A DNA stretch of 15,644 bases, from NCBI GenBank assembly GCA_005223375.1, contig RXOD01005148.1, positions 1 through 15,644 on the forward strand. The letters are read 5' to 3'. Source of the stretch: Amoebophrya sp. AT5.2 (lineage: Eukaryota > Sar > Dinophyceae > Syndiniales > Amoebophryaceae). Positions 1 through 8,053 of this stretch are shown piece after piece; position 1 is the first letter of the stretch; every line of letters starts with the position of its first letter. The notes beneath the pieces were generated by a model. That model was not told where the DNA came from. It did not search any database and worked only from the letters and a program-made list of their open reading frames with translations. Both the position numbers and the translations under genes were made by a program.

Positions 1-87
1 TCGCCATATAGCGGAGCCGACTCCATAGTTGAGTTTTTCATCTTCATGGCAAATGCTCATCTTCACAATGAAGAGGCGTTTTCGACG

Positions 88-1385
88 TCAGCTTGTCAAC
101 ACTCGAGGATCATCATCATGAAGGCGCGTACTGCTCCTGAATAGAGGAAACTCAAAATATTAGTATACATAGTTACACTAACAATAACAAAATAAGTAAG
201 GAAAAGCAAAAGAAAGTACCCCTGTCCCTGCTGGCCGCAGGTGAGGAATCCGGCGCTGAGCGGTACGGACCACTTGAGCAGGTTGTTGCAGTTGCGGTCG
301 GAAAAGAACTGCACCTCGAGGACCCGCCACCCATTCACCATGGGATCGCTGTTGTGTACGAGCCACTGGCTCATCGGCTGGCACCCGCGCCAGCTCTCCG
401 GCCTCCGACACGTGGTCAAATCCAACAGCGCCTGCTCGTCCGCGTCGGTTTGCGCCCGTCTTGTTTCTGTTGGTGATCCGGACTTTGCCGATGGTCCCGA
501 TGTGCGCTGTCGTTCGTATGCAGTTGCAGCTCCAGCTGCGGCGGGTGGTCCTACTTCAAAGGGATTCGACAGGCCGGTCTTCGTGCTCGTGCTCGACGCC
601 GCGGGCGACGTGTGCCGTCTTTGTGAGTCCACGCTGCCCACGACGTCGGCGTTTGTTTTTCTATCGGGCGGCGTTGAGGATGGTCCTGACGAATTCGAGT
701 CCGTCTGCTCTGTCCTTCTTCTCAGACTTCTACTTTCCTGTTTGCCGCCTGCAGCTCCAGCTCCATCGTCTCTCACGCGGTCCACCCTTCTATAATCGCT
801 ATGTCCGTCACGACGACCTCCGCTATTCTCAGGCACTCCTGACTGTGAGTTTGCATCTGCGGCTTTCGCACTGTCATCTGGGGAGACGTCAGCTCTTTTT
901 GTGTCGCCAACTTTCCCCGTCTCGTGCCTTCGATTGGCTGAGTTTTCCGACCCGCCCGCTCCCGAATACGAAGCGAAAGACGACGCAATTGATGTTCCGT
1001 CTCCCGTCAATGATCTGTCGCTTCCCTTCTTTTCGTGCTGGTCTACTGCTTCTTTGTTTCCGCCGCTGCTGCTCCCAGCTCCAGGACCGCTTCTTGAAGA
1101 TGAGGCTGCAGCTTCCACCGTCGTCTTCCAACTTCTACTGGAGCTTGATGACGACGCTCCCCCTGCGACTGAGCTACCCACGAACTGTGAGCCGTCTCCT
1201 ACGCCATTAGATGGCATGATGATTTCCGTGACGTGTACATTCTCTTCGTTGGAGTAGTCTCGTCGATAGGAGGACGACGAGCTGCTCGATGGATCGTATT
1301 TGTAGGTCCTCCTCTGTTGTTCGACGTACTGACAGGCCACGTCGACGACCTGCAGGACGAGCAACTTCGTACAGGCCGCGCCCAT
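88..1385 (-). CDS. Hypothetical Ser-rich protein with C-terminal Trp/Cys module
   Basis: I do not recognise this gene. The model has two exons, 1385-220 and 136-88, joined across a GT-AG intron, giving 404 residues. Residues ~30-330 are low complexity: Ser runs, Ala/Gly and many Arg/Asp, almost certainly disordered. From about residue 330 the composition changes to an ordered module with paired cysteines (TTCRRPESWRGC, GWRVLEVQFFSDRNC, FLTCGQQ). The Trp-Arg-x-x-Glu-x-x-Phe-Phe-Ser-Asp pattern vaguely recalls galactose-binding-like (discoidin-type) domains, but too little is present to name it. The N-terminus MGAACT fits the N-myristoylation pattern MGxxx(S/T) with a nearby Cys; this is inference only. 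The ATG at 1385 is the first in frame. An upstream exon is possible, and further 3' exons could lie beyond base 1. Reading straight through the intron would add hydrophobic residues that look like a membrane helix but are intronic. Confidence 0.5.
137..219 (-). other. GT-AG spliceosomal intron (83 nt) in the Ser-rich gene
   Basis: On the minus strand the donor is GTACTTTC and the acceptor CTATTCAG. A TACTAAT branch-point-like box lies at 159-165, about 20 nt upstream of the acceptor, followed by a pyrimidine-rich stretch. Splicing keeps the frame (codon split 2+1) and gives a short tail ending in a TGA at 88-90. Confidence 0.65.
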
Positions 1386-2564
1386 GGTTGACGTTGTCCT
1401 TCTCCTTTTTTCGCAAGTGCGTCGTTGTTGTTCAACCTGCAGTGTACAACTACACTCCCCCTGCTGTTCGGTACCGTTCTGCTGTTCGGTCCCGCCAGCA
1501 CGGCTCTCAGCAACGAAGGCGATCTTGCCTCAAGGGCCGGGAGGTAATGATCGTCGAGCAGGAGCCGCTAGAGCCCCCCCCCGTCGGCGCCTCATGATTG
1601 CGTTGGTCGCAAAATTATGTGTCGGGAAGCAGGGTCGCGGCCGTGTATTAATTTTCGTCAAATCAATTCGGCATCGGCATGCACGAACAATCGTGAAAAG
1701 TAGGTCGTTTCAAATAACAATTTACAAAATTTCTTTTATTCTCCCCCAATGAATTCTCCCAGGTCAACAGTAGCCTACTTGCTTACAACATGCGAAACCA
1801 AAACTACGCTTTCAGAAGTCGGTGACTAAGAATCGATGGCATTGGCACCACTCCCTCGACGCGGGCTAGTACTGAATTCGAGGCGTTGGATGGGGCCGGA
1901 GGTATAGTACTATGGCTGCGACAATTCATTTTTGTTAAACTACTTTAAGTTTAAATTAATAAACATATTTATACTGCGAATTTTTAGGAGCCTCAGATTC
2001 AGTGAGACTCGTCTTCTGCTCTCAATAGCATGCGATTTCGAACGACGTCGACGCAGCATCGATTTCTGCCTACGTCAAACGCTGCGAAATGATAATGAAG
2101 TGACTACGTTTTTGAGGATTTTGGTCCTCCTCCCCCTCCGTCGAGCATCTCTCGCACTGCTTCTGTCTCTCGTCACTCGTCCAAGCTCAAGCTGTAGCTC
2201 ATCAAGTCGTCCCTTGCTTATATTCTTTGCAAGATCATTCAATGTGCAACTTCACGACTATCGGACGACACTGGCCATGGCCAATAAATATGCTTGATTT
2301 TTATCGAGGCGGGGGCCCCCCGTCTCCTTATTGATTGCAGGAAAGACACAGAGACTTCAATCTTATTCCACTTCTACATCTACACATGACCGCGGCGCAG
2401 CGCAGAACACAGCAAAAGAAGCGCCAGCGGATTCACCGAGGGGCTCAGGGAGTTCTGGAAAGCGTTGAAGAATATTCACCAATGCCTGACATCGTTTTTG
2501 AACAATGGATGCAGCCAACAAGTCGCAAAGAACTGCTGATGTGGAGCCATCTACTGAGCTGGCG
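1386..2564. other. Intergenic stretch, no gene supported
   Basis: This lies between the start of the Ser-rich gene and the stop of UTP23. It should contain the promoter/5' leader of the former and the 3' UTR of the latter. Base composition turns AT-rich around 1660-2000. Open frames here (for example 1932-2297 on the plus strand) have poor starts and unrecognisable, biased translations. A G5/C6 near-palindrome sits at 2310-2322. I see no tRNA, repeat array or conserved coding signal. Confidence 0.5.
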
Positions 2565-3722
2565 TCAAACCGCTGCCATACCAGCGGCGCTCCCAGTACC
2601 CTCGCCCCCACTTGCACGGACGCCTTTATTCTTGTTCCGGTTCCTGCTCCTCGTTTGTTTCTTTTTCTCCGCCCCTGCTCCTCCATCCTCGCCGTTTTTC
2701 TTCACTTTCATAAGATTCCCGAATGCTCCATTGGTTCCTAGCACCTTTTTCTTTTTCTTCATGCACGCCAACGGATTTGCTCTGTGTCCCCGCATCCGTT
2801 TTTTCTTTCCCGCGCGCGCTTCGAGCTCCAACTCCTTCTGGCGGATTTCGCTTTGCAAGACCGGAAGTTTTTTCACCTCCCACTCCGAGAGACCCTCGAC
2901 GACCCTCGTCGTGTTTCTGTCCGAGAGATAGTTGTTGGAGGCCTTGGAAAACGGCTCCAGTCTGGGCACTTGGCCGTTTAACGTAAAAATCGGCACACCC
3001 GGAATCAGCCGTAGCTGCTTTTTCAGACTTTCGTCCTGCGTGGCGACGAACCAACATCGGTAATTCCGCTCGCCGCGCCTCAGCTCGTTGCCGTCGCTTG
3101 AGGTCTTGTTTCTTGCTCTTGCTTCAGGGCCATCAGAGTCGTCATCAGATTCTTGGCCCTCCTCATCCTCGTCCTCGTCTTCCTCTGAGGCTTCATCTCG
3201 TTTGCAGCCCTTTTTGCAGCCCGCCGATGCGGATGCCGAGCTAGATGAAGACGACGCATTCGCAGCCTTGGCGTTGGATTTCTGCGCGACTACTATTTGC
3301 GCTCCCACGCTCTGCAGATTCGCTCCGTCCGCGTTTTTCGGGCATGACTGGAAGGTATCGCGGATGCAGTCTCTGGCTGTTTTACCCGCCTGCTTATTTT
3401 CAGCACCACGACCTTCCCCGGACTCACAGCAGCCGCACTTGATCTGGTAAAAGCCTTCGGCGATCTTCAGCGCGCCTTTATACTGCCCTCCGAGCCGTTC
3501 GACCATGTGTTTCAGCTCGTTCACCGCACACGTGGTCACCATTGGAGTGACCTTGTGCGTGCCCAGGATTTTGCAGAGCTGCTCCTTGATTTGGATCCGC
3601 GACTCCAGCGCGACGTGGATGAACGTCGGATCGAAGAGAACCCGGTAGGGCTCGTGGAAGCCGAAGGTCATTTTGTATCGACGGACGTCCTTCGACGCCT
3701 TCTTCTGCCGGTCGATCTTCAT
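2565..3722 (-). CDS. UTP23: rRNA-processing protein UTP23 (PIN-like domain)
   Basis: UTP23 is a nucleolar SSU processome factor needed for early 18S pre-rRNA cleavage and for handling the snR30/U17 snoRNA. The 385-residue single-exon protein starts MKIDRQKKASK, the basic N-terminus typical of the FCF1/UTP23 family. The PIN fold follows with FDPTF (Asp31), NEL (Glu69), and then FVATQDESLKKQL (Asp229) and PGVPIF. A cysteine cluster (C96, C98, C99, C119, C127) sits where the family carries a zinc-binding motif. The C-terminal RANPLACMKKKKK (315-326) matches the conserved NPLSxxKKKK tail of UTP23. The yeast and human proteins are about 250 residues. The excess here is mainly a Ser-rich and Asp/Glu-rich insertion at roughly 130-220 inside the PIN domain, plus a longer basic/Gly tail. 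FCF1 is the nearest alternative, but the tail and Cys cluster favour UTP23. The ATG at 3722 is the natural start. Confidence 0.9.
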   Translation of the reverse strand: MKIDRQKKASKDVRRYKMTFGFHEPYRVLFDPTFIHVALESRIQIKEQLCKILGTHKVTPMVTTCAVNELKHMVERLGGQYKGALKIAEGFYQIKCGCCESGEGRGAENKQAGKTARDCIRDTFQSCPKNADGANLQSVGAQIVVAQKSNAKAANASSSSSSASASAGCKKGCKRDEASEEDEDEDEEGQESDDDSDGPEARARNKTSSDGNELRRGERNYRCWFVATQDESLKKQLRLIPGVPIFTLNGQVPRLEPFSKASNNYLSDRNTTRVVEGLSEWEVKKLPVLQSEIRQKELELEARAGKKKRMRGHRANPLACMKKKKKVLGTNGAFGNLMKVKKNGEDGGAGAEKKKQTRSRNRNKNKGVRASGGEGTGSAAGMAAV

Positions 3723-4689
3723 CAGGGCGGAGGGGTGGTGGAATTCGAGGCTCTACTACGTACGTGTGGTACTTCTGAACTAGATTCTTGCGAGTCTACG
3801 CTTCTTCCATCCCTCGCTTTCTTTGCTTCATACTCGTCTGCGTCTGGAAAGGCAAATGAAAACAAGGTGGCGCTTTGAATTTTGAAATTTTTAGAAGATC
3901 GTCAGTACTATACGAAAAAATCAAGGCTGGCGCTGGACCGAAAGATCTGAGATCTAAGTCTAACCACGATCACGTCGGAGCAGGTGGATCTGTTTTCTCT
4001 TTGATACTTATATATATTGGGGACGGATCATCGCAATCGCATTTCAATGTCATCCGATTTGACCACTTTGAGGTCCATGAAAATCTGCTTGAAAGCGCGA
4101 GCACCTCACTGAACGTTTTCATCTCGTAGAATTGCCATGGACATGGACATCAAAACTCAGCTGACTTCTCGAGTCACACGTTGGTTTAGCGCAATCGAGA
4201 AAGCGGCGAAGATGCAGCGGTCGCGCGTAGCTTTTTGGGTCGGAATTCGTGGTACCCTTTGATCGACGTCGAGCTCGAGGTCGATCGATGAATGTTTAAA
4301 GGAAATCTAAATTTTGATTACACGAGCCGCAAGTCCAGGGCCAAATCTTCCCGAGAGCTTCAACACCAGTGTGGTTCGCACCACTTTGATCATGCGTACT
4401 ACTATAATTCTTGGACTGGGACTCGAGCTCGACCTCGACTTTGAAAAAATATACCGGCAAAAAGATGACACCAGCTGGCCGGCGTCGTGCATACCGTGTT
4501 TGTGTCTTCTTGTTCAGTGTTCGGTTATACTGCAGTTTTCGGCAAAAAAACATCTTCATCTTCACAATTACCATTCAGTTTCAATTCAGAAGATTAATAC
4601 GTCGTCCTGGGCGATAGTAAGTAAACCCTTCGCAGGCAGCAACTGACACTGTTGATGTTGAAACCGCCGCTAGCGCTACCAACATCGGC
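3723..4689. other. Intergenic stretch, no gene supported
   Basis: This lies between the carboxypeptidase stop and the UTP23 start. It must hold the carboxypeptidase 3' UTR and the UTP23 promoter/leader. The open frames here (for example 3875-4129 and 4314-4646, plus strand) show no recognisable domain. A near-perfect palindrome lies at 4262-4285 and is listed separately. No RNA gene was seen. Confidence 0.5.
4262..4285. repeat. 24-bp near-perfect palindrome (inverted repeat)
   Basis: The core TCGAGCTCGA is flanked by ATCGAC and GTCGAT. Only one symmetric pair (G/G) breaks the dyad over 24 bp. It lies in intergenic DNA about 540 bp upstream of the UTP23 start codon. It could be a protein-binding dyad or chance; related CTCGAGCTCGACCTCGAC sequence occurs around 4423-4440. 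Confidence 0.5.
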
Positions 4690-7600
4690 TTAATTGTACA
4701 CCTCTTGCGCTTCGTCCTGGCTCGATCGCACGTTCGCCATCGCCGACTTACCCCGCAATGAGAAGGGAAGCTTCGCCATCTTGGGAACTCCGCCGGATTT
4801 TGCGCTGCCCGTCACAACTCCCGCGCCGCTCTTATGGTGGGGCCAGATGGCAAGCGGCTAAGTGGTAAGTTGTGAAGTTCTGGGGGGTTCTTTGGGGTCC
4901 CTTTAAGTTCTTGGCCCAAGAACAAAAGAGGTCTGCAGTAGGAACGCAGGCAGCCCTTCGCCTTTAGCACGACAAGCACTCCTGCACCCCATACAGAGCT
5001 GGCATACCAATCCCAATCCTGAAAAGCTGCGCCTTATTTCCCCTGCTTTCAGGTCCTATCCCAATTCTAACCCAAGGCATCATCGCGCAAGAAGACCGCC
5101 ACCCCGTACCCCCCCCACAAAAATGGGGCATCTCTCAAACCGCCCGGCGCGAGCGCCGGGTAGACTTCGGAGCGCCGTAACGCACTCGCCGCCTGCCAAC
5201 AAGGGGACCACTCACTACGCAGTACTTACCACTTGCTTGCTTACCACCTGGTCCCGGCATAGCTCTTCACTCCGATGAAATCATTTAACATCCCCAGCGC
5301 CGCTTCTGGTTGGTCCATCGGCACCATGTGTCCCGCTTCGTACACTTGCAGAAAGGAGAACTTGCCCGCCTTTCTCAGCCTGCCGACCTGTTTGCCGCCT
5401 ACCATGTAGGCCGCGTCTTCCGCCGCGTTGAAGTCCGCCTTGCCGGGCCAGTCGAGCTTGAGAGCCCAAGCCTTGTTACCGAGCCAGTTGCAGATGTAGT
5501 CGACCTGGGGAGCAGCGATGGAGGCAGTGGAGAGCGAGTGGCCGCCGCTCATGATCTCTATCTTGTTCAATGTATGAAGATTCTGCAAGATCGCCGAGCA
5601 GAGACGTAACTGTGACACTGAGACTGACAGCTTTGCGCGGACGGAGAAAAAAAATAAATGAGGCGAAAAAGAAGCATAAAAGAGGTGAACCAGCAAAACC
5701 AATGGAGGAATCCAGAGAGAGAGAAGTGATGTTAGTTGCAGTAGTAGAAGTAGTACGTCTCCTGCGTAGATGAGGACATCAATCCCGTCGGCCATCATTT
5801 CTGGCAGCAGTAGGTGGAAGTTCATCATGAAGTCCGCGCGGAAATACGCGTTGACGACCATGTTGCAGGACGCCCATTTTCCTCTCGCACCTGGGTCGGA
5901 GAACCATCCAACGAACAATGAATAATCAAGGAAGTTCCATAAAAAAACCTATTGATGGCAAGCACACCAGACCCGCGCGTCACCTACTTCCAGGATCGAT
6001 CCTGCGATCGACGTCGAAGGACGGATACGGGGGATGAAGATGAATGGGAAAAGGAAAGGAAGACCACTAGCAGTACCGAGCTGCTTCTTGACCGCATCGT
6101 CGTTTAGGAACGTGGTGACCTGCGAGAAGTCGTAGCACAGCGGCGGAACCGCGCACTTGATCCGCATGTCGTATACGTTCATGCCGGTGAGTTGGTACGG
6201 AACCGTCTCCGCGTAGTTGCACACGAGGACCGATATGACCGGACCAGCGATGGTAAGCCTAGCCTGGCGATGGCGATTTCGCTCAACGATGGCAGCTGCG
6301 CCAAGGCGCTCGGAACCACCGACCCGGCGCGAAGCGCCGGGCGGTTGCAGAGATGCCCCCTTGTTTGGAGCAGGGGTCGGTGGAAAGCAAGTGAGTCATT
6401 AGAGGGAAAGGAAGGCCATGGAAAGCCAGTGGCTAGAAATAGAATGGCGCTACTTCTACGAGGGCGAGAGGCTGAACCTGAAAGTAAGCATGTTGCATCA
6501 TGGTAAAACTAAAAAATAAGATGGCGCCTGCTAAAATGGCGGGTCTTTGTTAGCTGTCGGGTAAAACGGTGTCAGGCCTGCTACCGACCGCGAAAAGTGG
6601 CCGCCTGTGCTCCTACTGCAGACCTCTTCCTAGGACCACAGCCGGGGCCGGGCCCCCGCCGAAGAGCCCCAATCAAAAAATTCACTCTCTTAAATCATGT
6701 AGTTGTAGTTGTACTAGTCATGCCACTTTATAGTACCCACTTACCATAGCTGGCCAATGGGCGACACCATAAACGCGCCCATGCATCCCGCGGTGGAGCC
6801 CGCGTTGCAGCTTTGGATCGCCTTCACGCAGGGCCCCACGCCACCCCGCATGATTGCCTGCGTCACCGGGTTTGTGATCACGCCCTTCTCCAGACTCCCG
6901 CCCTGCGACTTGCCGCCGTCGAACCCCATCTCGGGGTAGTGCTTGTACTGCTCCTCGGGGTCGGTCATGCCGTTCCCGATTGCGAGGCCCTTCAAATTGA
7001 TCTTCGTCTTTGGGCTCTGCTTGTTCATCTCCCAGATCTTGTGGCCGACGGCGGGGATGTAGTGCCCGGCGTAGGATTCGCCGGTGATGTAGAAGGGAAG
7101 TTTTTGGTACTGCGGAAACTTCTCGAGGAGACCAGTGAGAAAACCATACATGTCGATGGCGACGCCACTCTCGTTATGGTCGTAGGAGCCTGAGGTTGAG
7201 ATGTAGTCGTGCTGGGTCGACGTAGTGCCAGTTCAACATGTTTTTGTGATGACGTGAACTTCATCTTCTGAGATACTGCGATAGAAGTGTGAAGCTGCAA
7301 ACCTCTTCTACCAGCATCACGTAAAGGTATCGGTATGCCACCTTCGGAAAACCCCGTTCCCGCGGGTTGGTCGACCCAAATCACATTAGCGTTGTTATTC
7401 CAGGAGTGCGGGTTAGGTTTCAACGTCTTCCCGTCTTCTTCCACGCCACACGGACCGTTCTCGGACAACAGCGCCATTATTGACGAGCACCCGGGGCCGC
7501 CGGTAAGCCAGAGCACCAGCGGGGCGTTTGCGGGATCCTTCTTGGACTCAAACAGCCAGAAGAAGTACGACTTTTCGCTGTCGCCATTGCCCTTGAAAGC

Positions 7601-8053
7601 GATGTACCTGGCGGTAGTGTGTGTGTGTGTATGTGTCACAGATGATGCGCGGTTGCAAGCTGCACTGAACGACGACGTGGTCACAAGCCAGAGCAATAGC
7701 AACGACAACGACTTCTTGTACCCGCTGTGCTGCTTCACGCTTGGGTCGCATTCTTTGATGCCTTCCTTCAGTATCGTTTCGTGGACGACCTGAGATTCCG
7801 AGGCGGATTCCTCCTTTGCTGACAGTGCTCCGGAGGCTACCAGCTTTTTCGCCTCCGGGTCGTTCTTGTAGTGGGACTCCACGATTTTCCCGACGTCTTC
7901 CGAAGTTTCGGCCAGGTTCTGGAAATCCACAAGCAGCTGCGCATCTACGCCGTGGAAAAGGAGTGCTGCAGCCGCTGAGGCTGTTGTGAATCGGGAACAC
8001 GCCGCCCGCGAGGAACATCCCCGACGGGAAAGCCGACTATAGGACGGCGGCAT
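4690..8053 (-). CDS. Serine carboxypeptidase, S10 family (carboxypeptidase Y-like), seven exons
   Basis: This is a secreted or lysosomal/vacuolar exopeptidase that removes C-terminal residues. Exons: 8053-7722, 7607-7342, 7189-6768, 6224-6077, 5890-5757, 5504-5268, 4833-4690. They sum to 1683 nt, in frame, 560 residues. The N-terminus (basic, then TTASAAAALLF) is a signal peptide with a likely cut near VDA38. WLTGGPGCSS is at 144-153, VDQPAGTGFS at 189-198, nucleophile Ser238 in GESYAGHY, the catalytic Asp in YAGDVD (431-436), and His493 in EAGHMVPMDQP. ICNWLGNKAW (438-447) closely resembles carboxypeptidase Y. The ATG at 8053 is chosen; the longer frame upstream begins with TTG. Introns 1, 2, 4 and 5 are GT-AG. 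Introns 3 and 6 are introner-like elements flanked by direct repeats, and their exact splice sites are inferred from frame and family alignment. The 47-residue tail from exon 7 is the least certain part; without the last splice the protein would end GVKSYAGTRW. Confidence 0.9.
4926..4942. repeat. 17-nt block shared by both introners (copy in B)
   Basis: AAGAGGTCTGCAGTAGG is the exact reverse complement of 6612-6628 in element A. It sits near the same end of the element as the A copy, which supports a common origin of the two introns. Confidence 0.8.
5125..5176 (-). repeat. Conserved GC hairpin block of introner B
   Basis: The stem CCCGGCGC (5143-5150) and GCGCCGGG (5153-5160) is perfect with a 2-nt loop (GA). 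The surrounding 50 nt, read on the minus strand (GGCGCTCCGAA... to ...GAGATGCCCC), align with 6306-6359 of element A. Confidence 0.8.
5505..5756 (-). other. GT-AG intron 5 of the carboxypeptidase (252 nt)
   Basis: Donor GTACTACTTC follows GGAGAC, and acceptor CTCCCCAG precedes GTCGACTAC. Splicing gives the conserved IYAGD-VDYICNW. The length is a multiple of three with no in-frame stop, so the intron can be read as a Leu-rich 84-residue insert; family conservation shows it is not protein. Confidence 0.92.
5891..6076 (-). other. GT-AG intron 4 of the carboxypeptidase (186 nt)
   Basis: Donor GTACTGCTAG follows CAGCTCG, and acceptor CGACCCAG precedes GTGCGAGAGG. Splicing gives KKQLGARGKWASCNM, the expected family segment. 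Confidence 0.92.
6306..6359 (+). repeat. Conserved GC hairpin block of introner A
   Basis: The perfect 8-bp stem CCCGGCGC (6323-6330) and GCGCCGGG (6334-6341) has a GAA loop. The flanks GGCGCTCGGAA and GGCGGTT..AGAGATGCCCC match element B. Confidence 0.8.
6612..6628. repeat. 17-nt block shared by both introners (copy in A)
   Basis: CCTACTGCAGACCTCTT is identical to the reverse complement of 4926-4942. Confidence 0.8.
7190..7341 (-). other. GT-AG intron 2 of the carboxypeptidase (152 nt)
   Basis: Donor GTGGCATACC follows TCCGAAG, and acceptor TCAACCTCAG precedes GCTCCTACGAC. Splicing joins GFSEG to SYDHNESGVAIDMYGF as in other S10 enzymes. The length is not a multiple of three, so retention would shift the frame. 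Confidence 0.93.
7608..7721 (-). other. GT-AG intron 1 of the carboxypeptidase (114 nt) with a GT/AC microsatellite
   Basis: Donor GTACAAGAAG follows CACAGCGG, and acceptor CTACCGCCAG precedes GTACATCGC, giving HSGYIAFKGNGD. A (GT)n tract (plus strand 7616-7636) sits just before the acceptor. GTAC lies at both ends, so the boundary has a short direct repeat. It is 38 codons long with no in-frame stop, so it reads through as a false insert. Confidence 0.92.

Larger units (their letters stand above)
4834..5267 (-). mobile_element. Introner-like element B: non-canonical intron 6 of the carboxypeptidase
   Basis: The element 4834-5261 is bounded exactly by direct repeats GCTCTT (plus strand) at 4828-4833 and 5262-5267. 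The terminal inverted arms are 4834-4870 and 5225-5261. They pair at about three quarters of positions, with a perfect inner block AAGTGGTAAGT/ACTTACCACTT. Removing the element plus one repeat copy (434 nt) joins GGAGTG to AAGAGCGGC on the minus strand and leaves 47 in-frame codons up to TAA at 4690. No sliding of the repeat produces GT-AG ends. It has no coding capacity. Inside are a GC hairpin (5143-5160) and blocks shared with element A, in opposite orientation. Whether the splice really occurs at the repeats is inference. Confidence 0.75.
6225..6767 (-). mobile_element. Introner-like element A: intron 3 of the carboxypeptidase
   Basis: It is flanked by the direct repeat ACAC (plus strand) at 6221-6224 and 6764-6767. 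Removing 543 nt joins ...GAFMV to CNYAETVPY and places a cysteine where S10 enzymes commonly have one. The terminal arms pair 14 of 16 around ATGGTAAG (inner ends near 6257 and 6740). It shares with element B a GC hairpin block (6306-6359 against 5125-5176) and a 17-nt block (6612-6628 against 4926-4942), in the opposite orientation. An alternative GT-AG splice exists inside the arms (intron 6259-6744). It also keeps frame but adds 19 residues made of terminal-repeat sequence. No ORF of its own was recognised. Confidence 0.75.

Noticed and set aside
96..220. Apparent C-terminal membrane helices in the unspliced frame of the Ser-rich gene
   Set aside because: The hydrophobic stretch is encoded by an 83-nt GT-AG intron with a branch-point-like box.
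1932..2297. 121-codon plus-strand frame in the intergenic region
   Set aside because: Begins at TTG, crosses AT-rich DNA, and its translation shows only Arg/Leu/Ser bias with no domain.
3088..3450. Ser-rich plus-strand frame
   Set aside because: It is the complement of the acidic (GAN codon) run in UTP23.
5505..5756. Leu-rich 84-residue insert in the carboxypeptidase that looks like membrane helices
   Set aside because: It splits the invariant YAGD-VDYICNW motif and has clean GT and AG ends, so it is intron 5.
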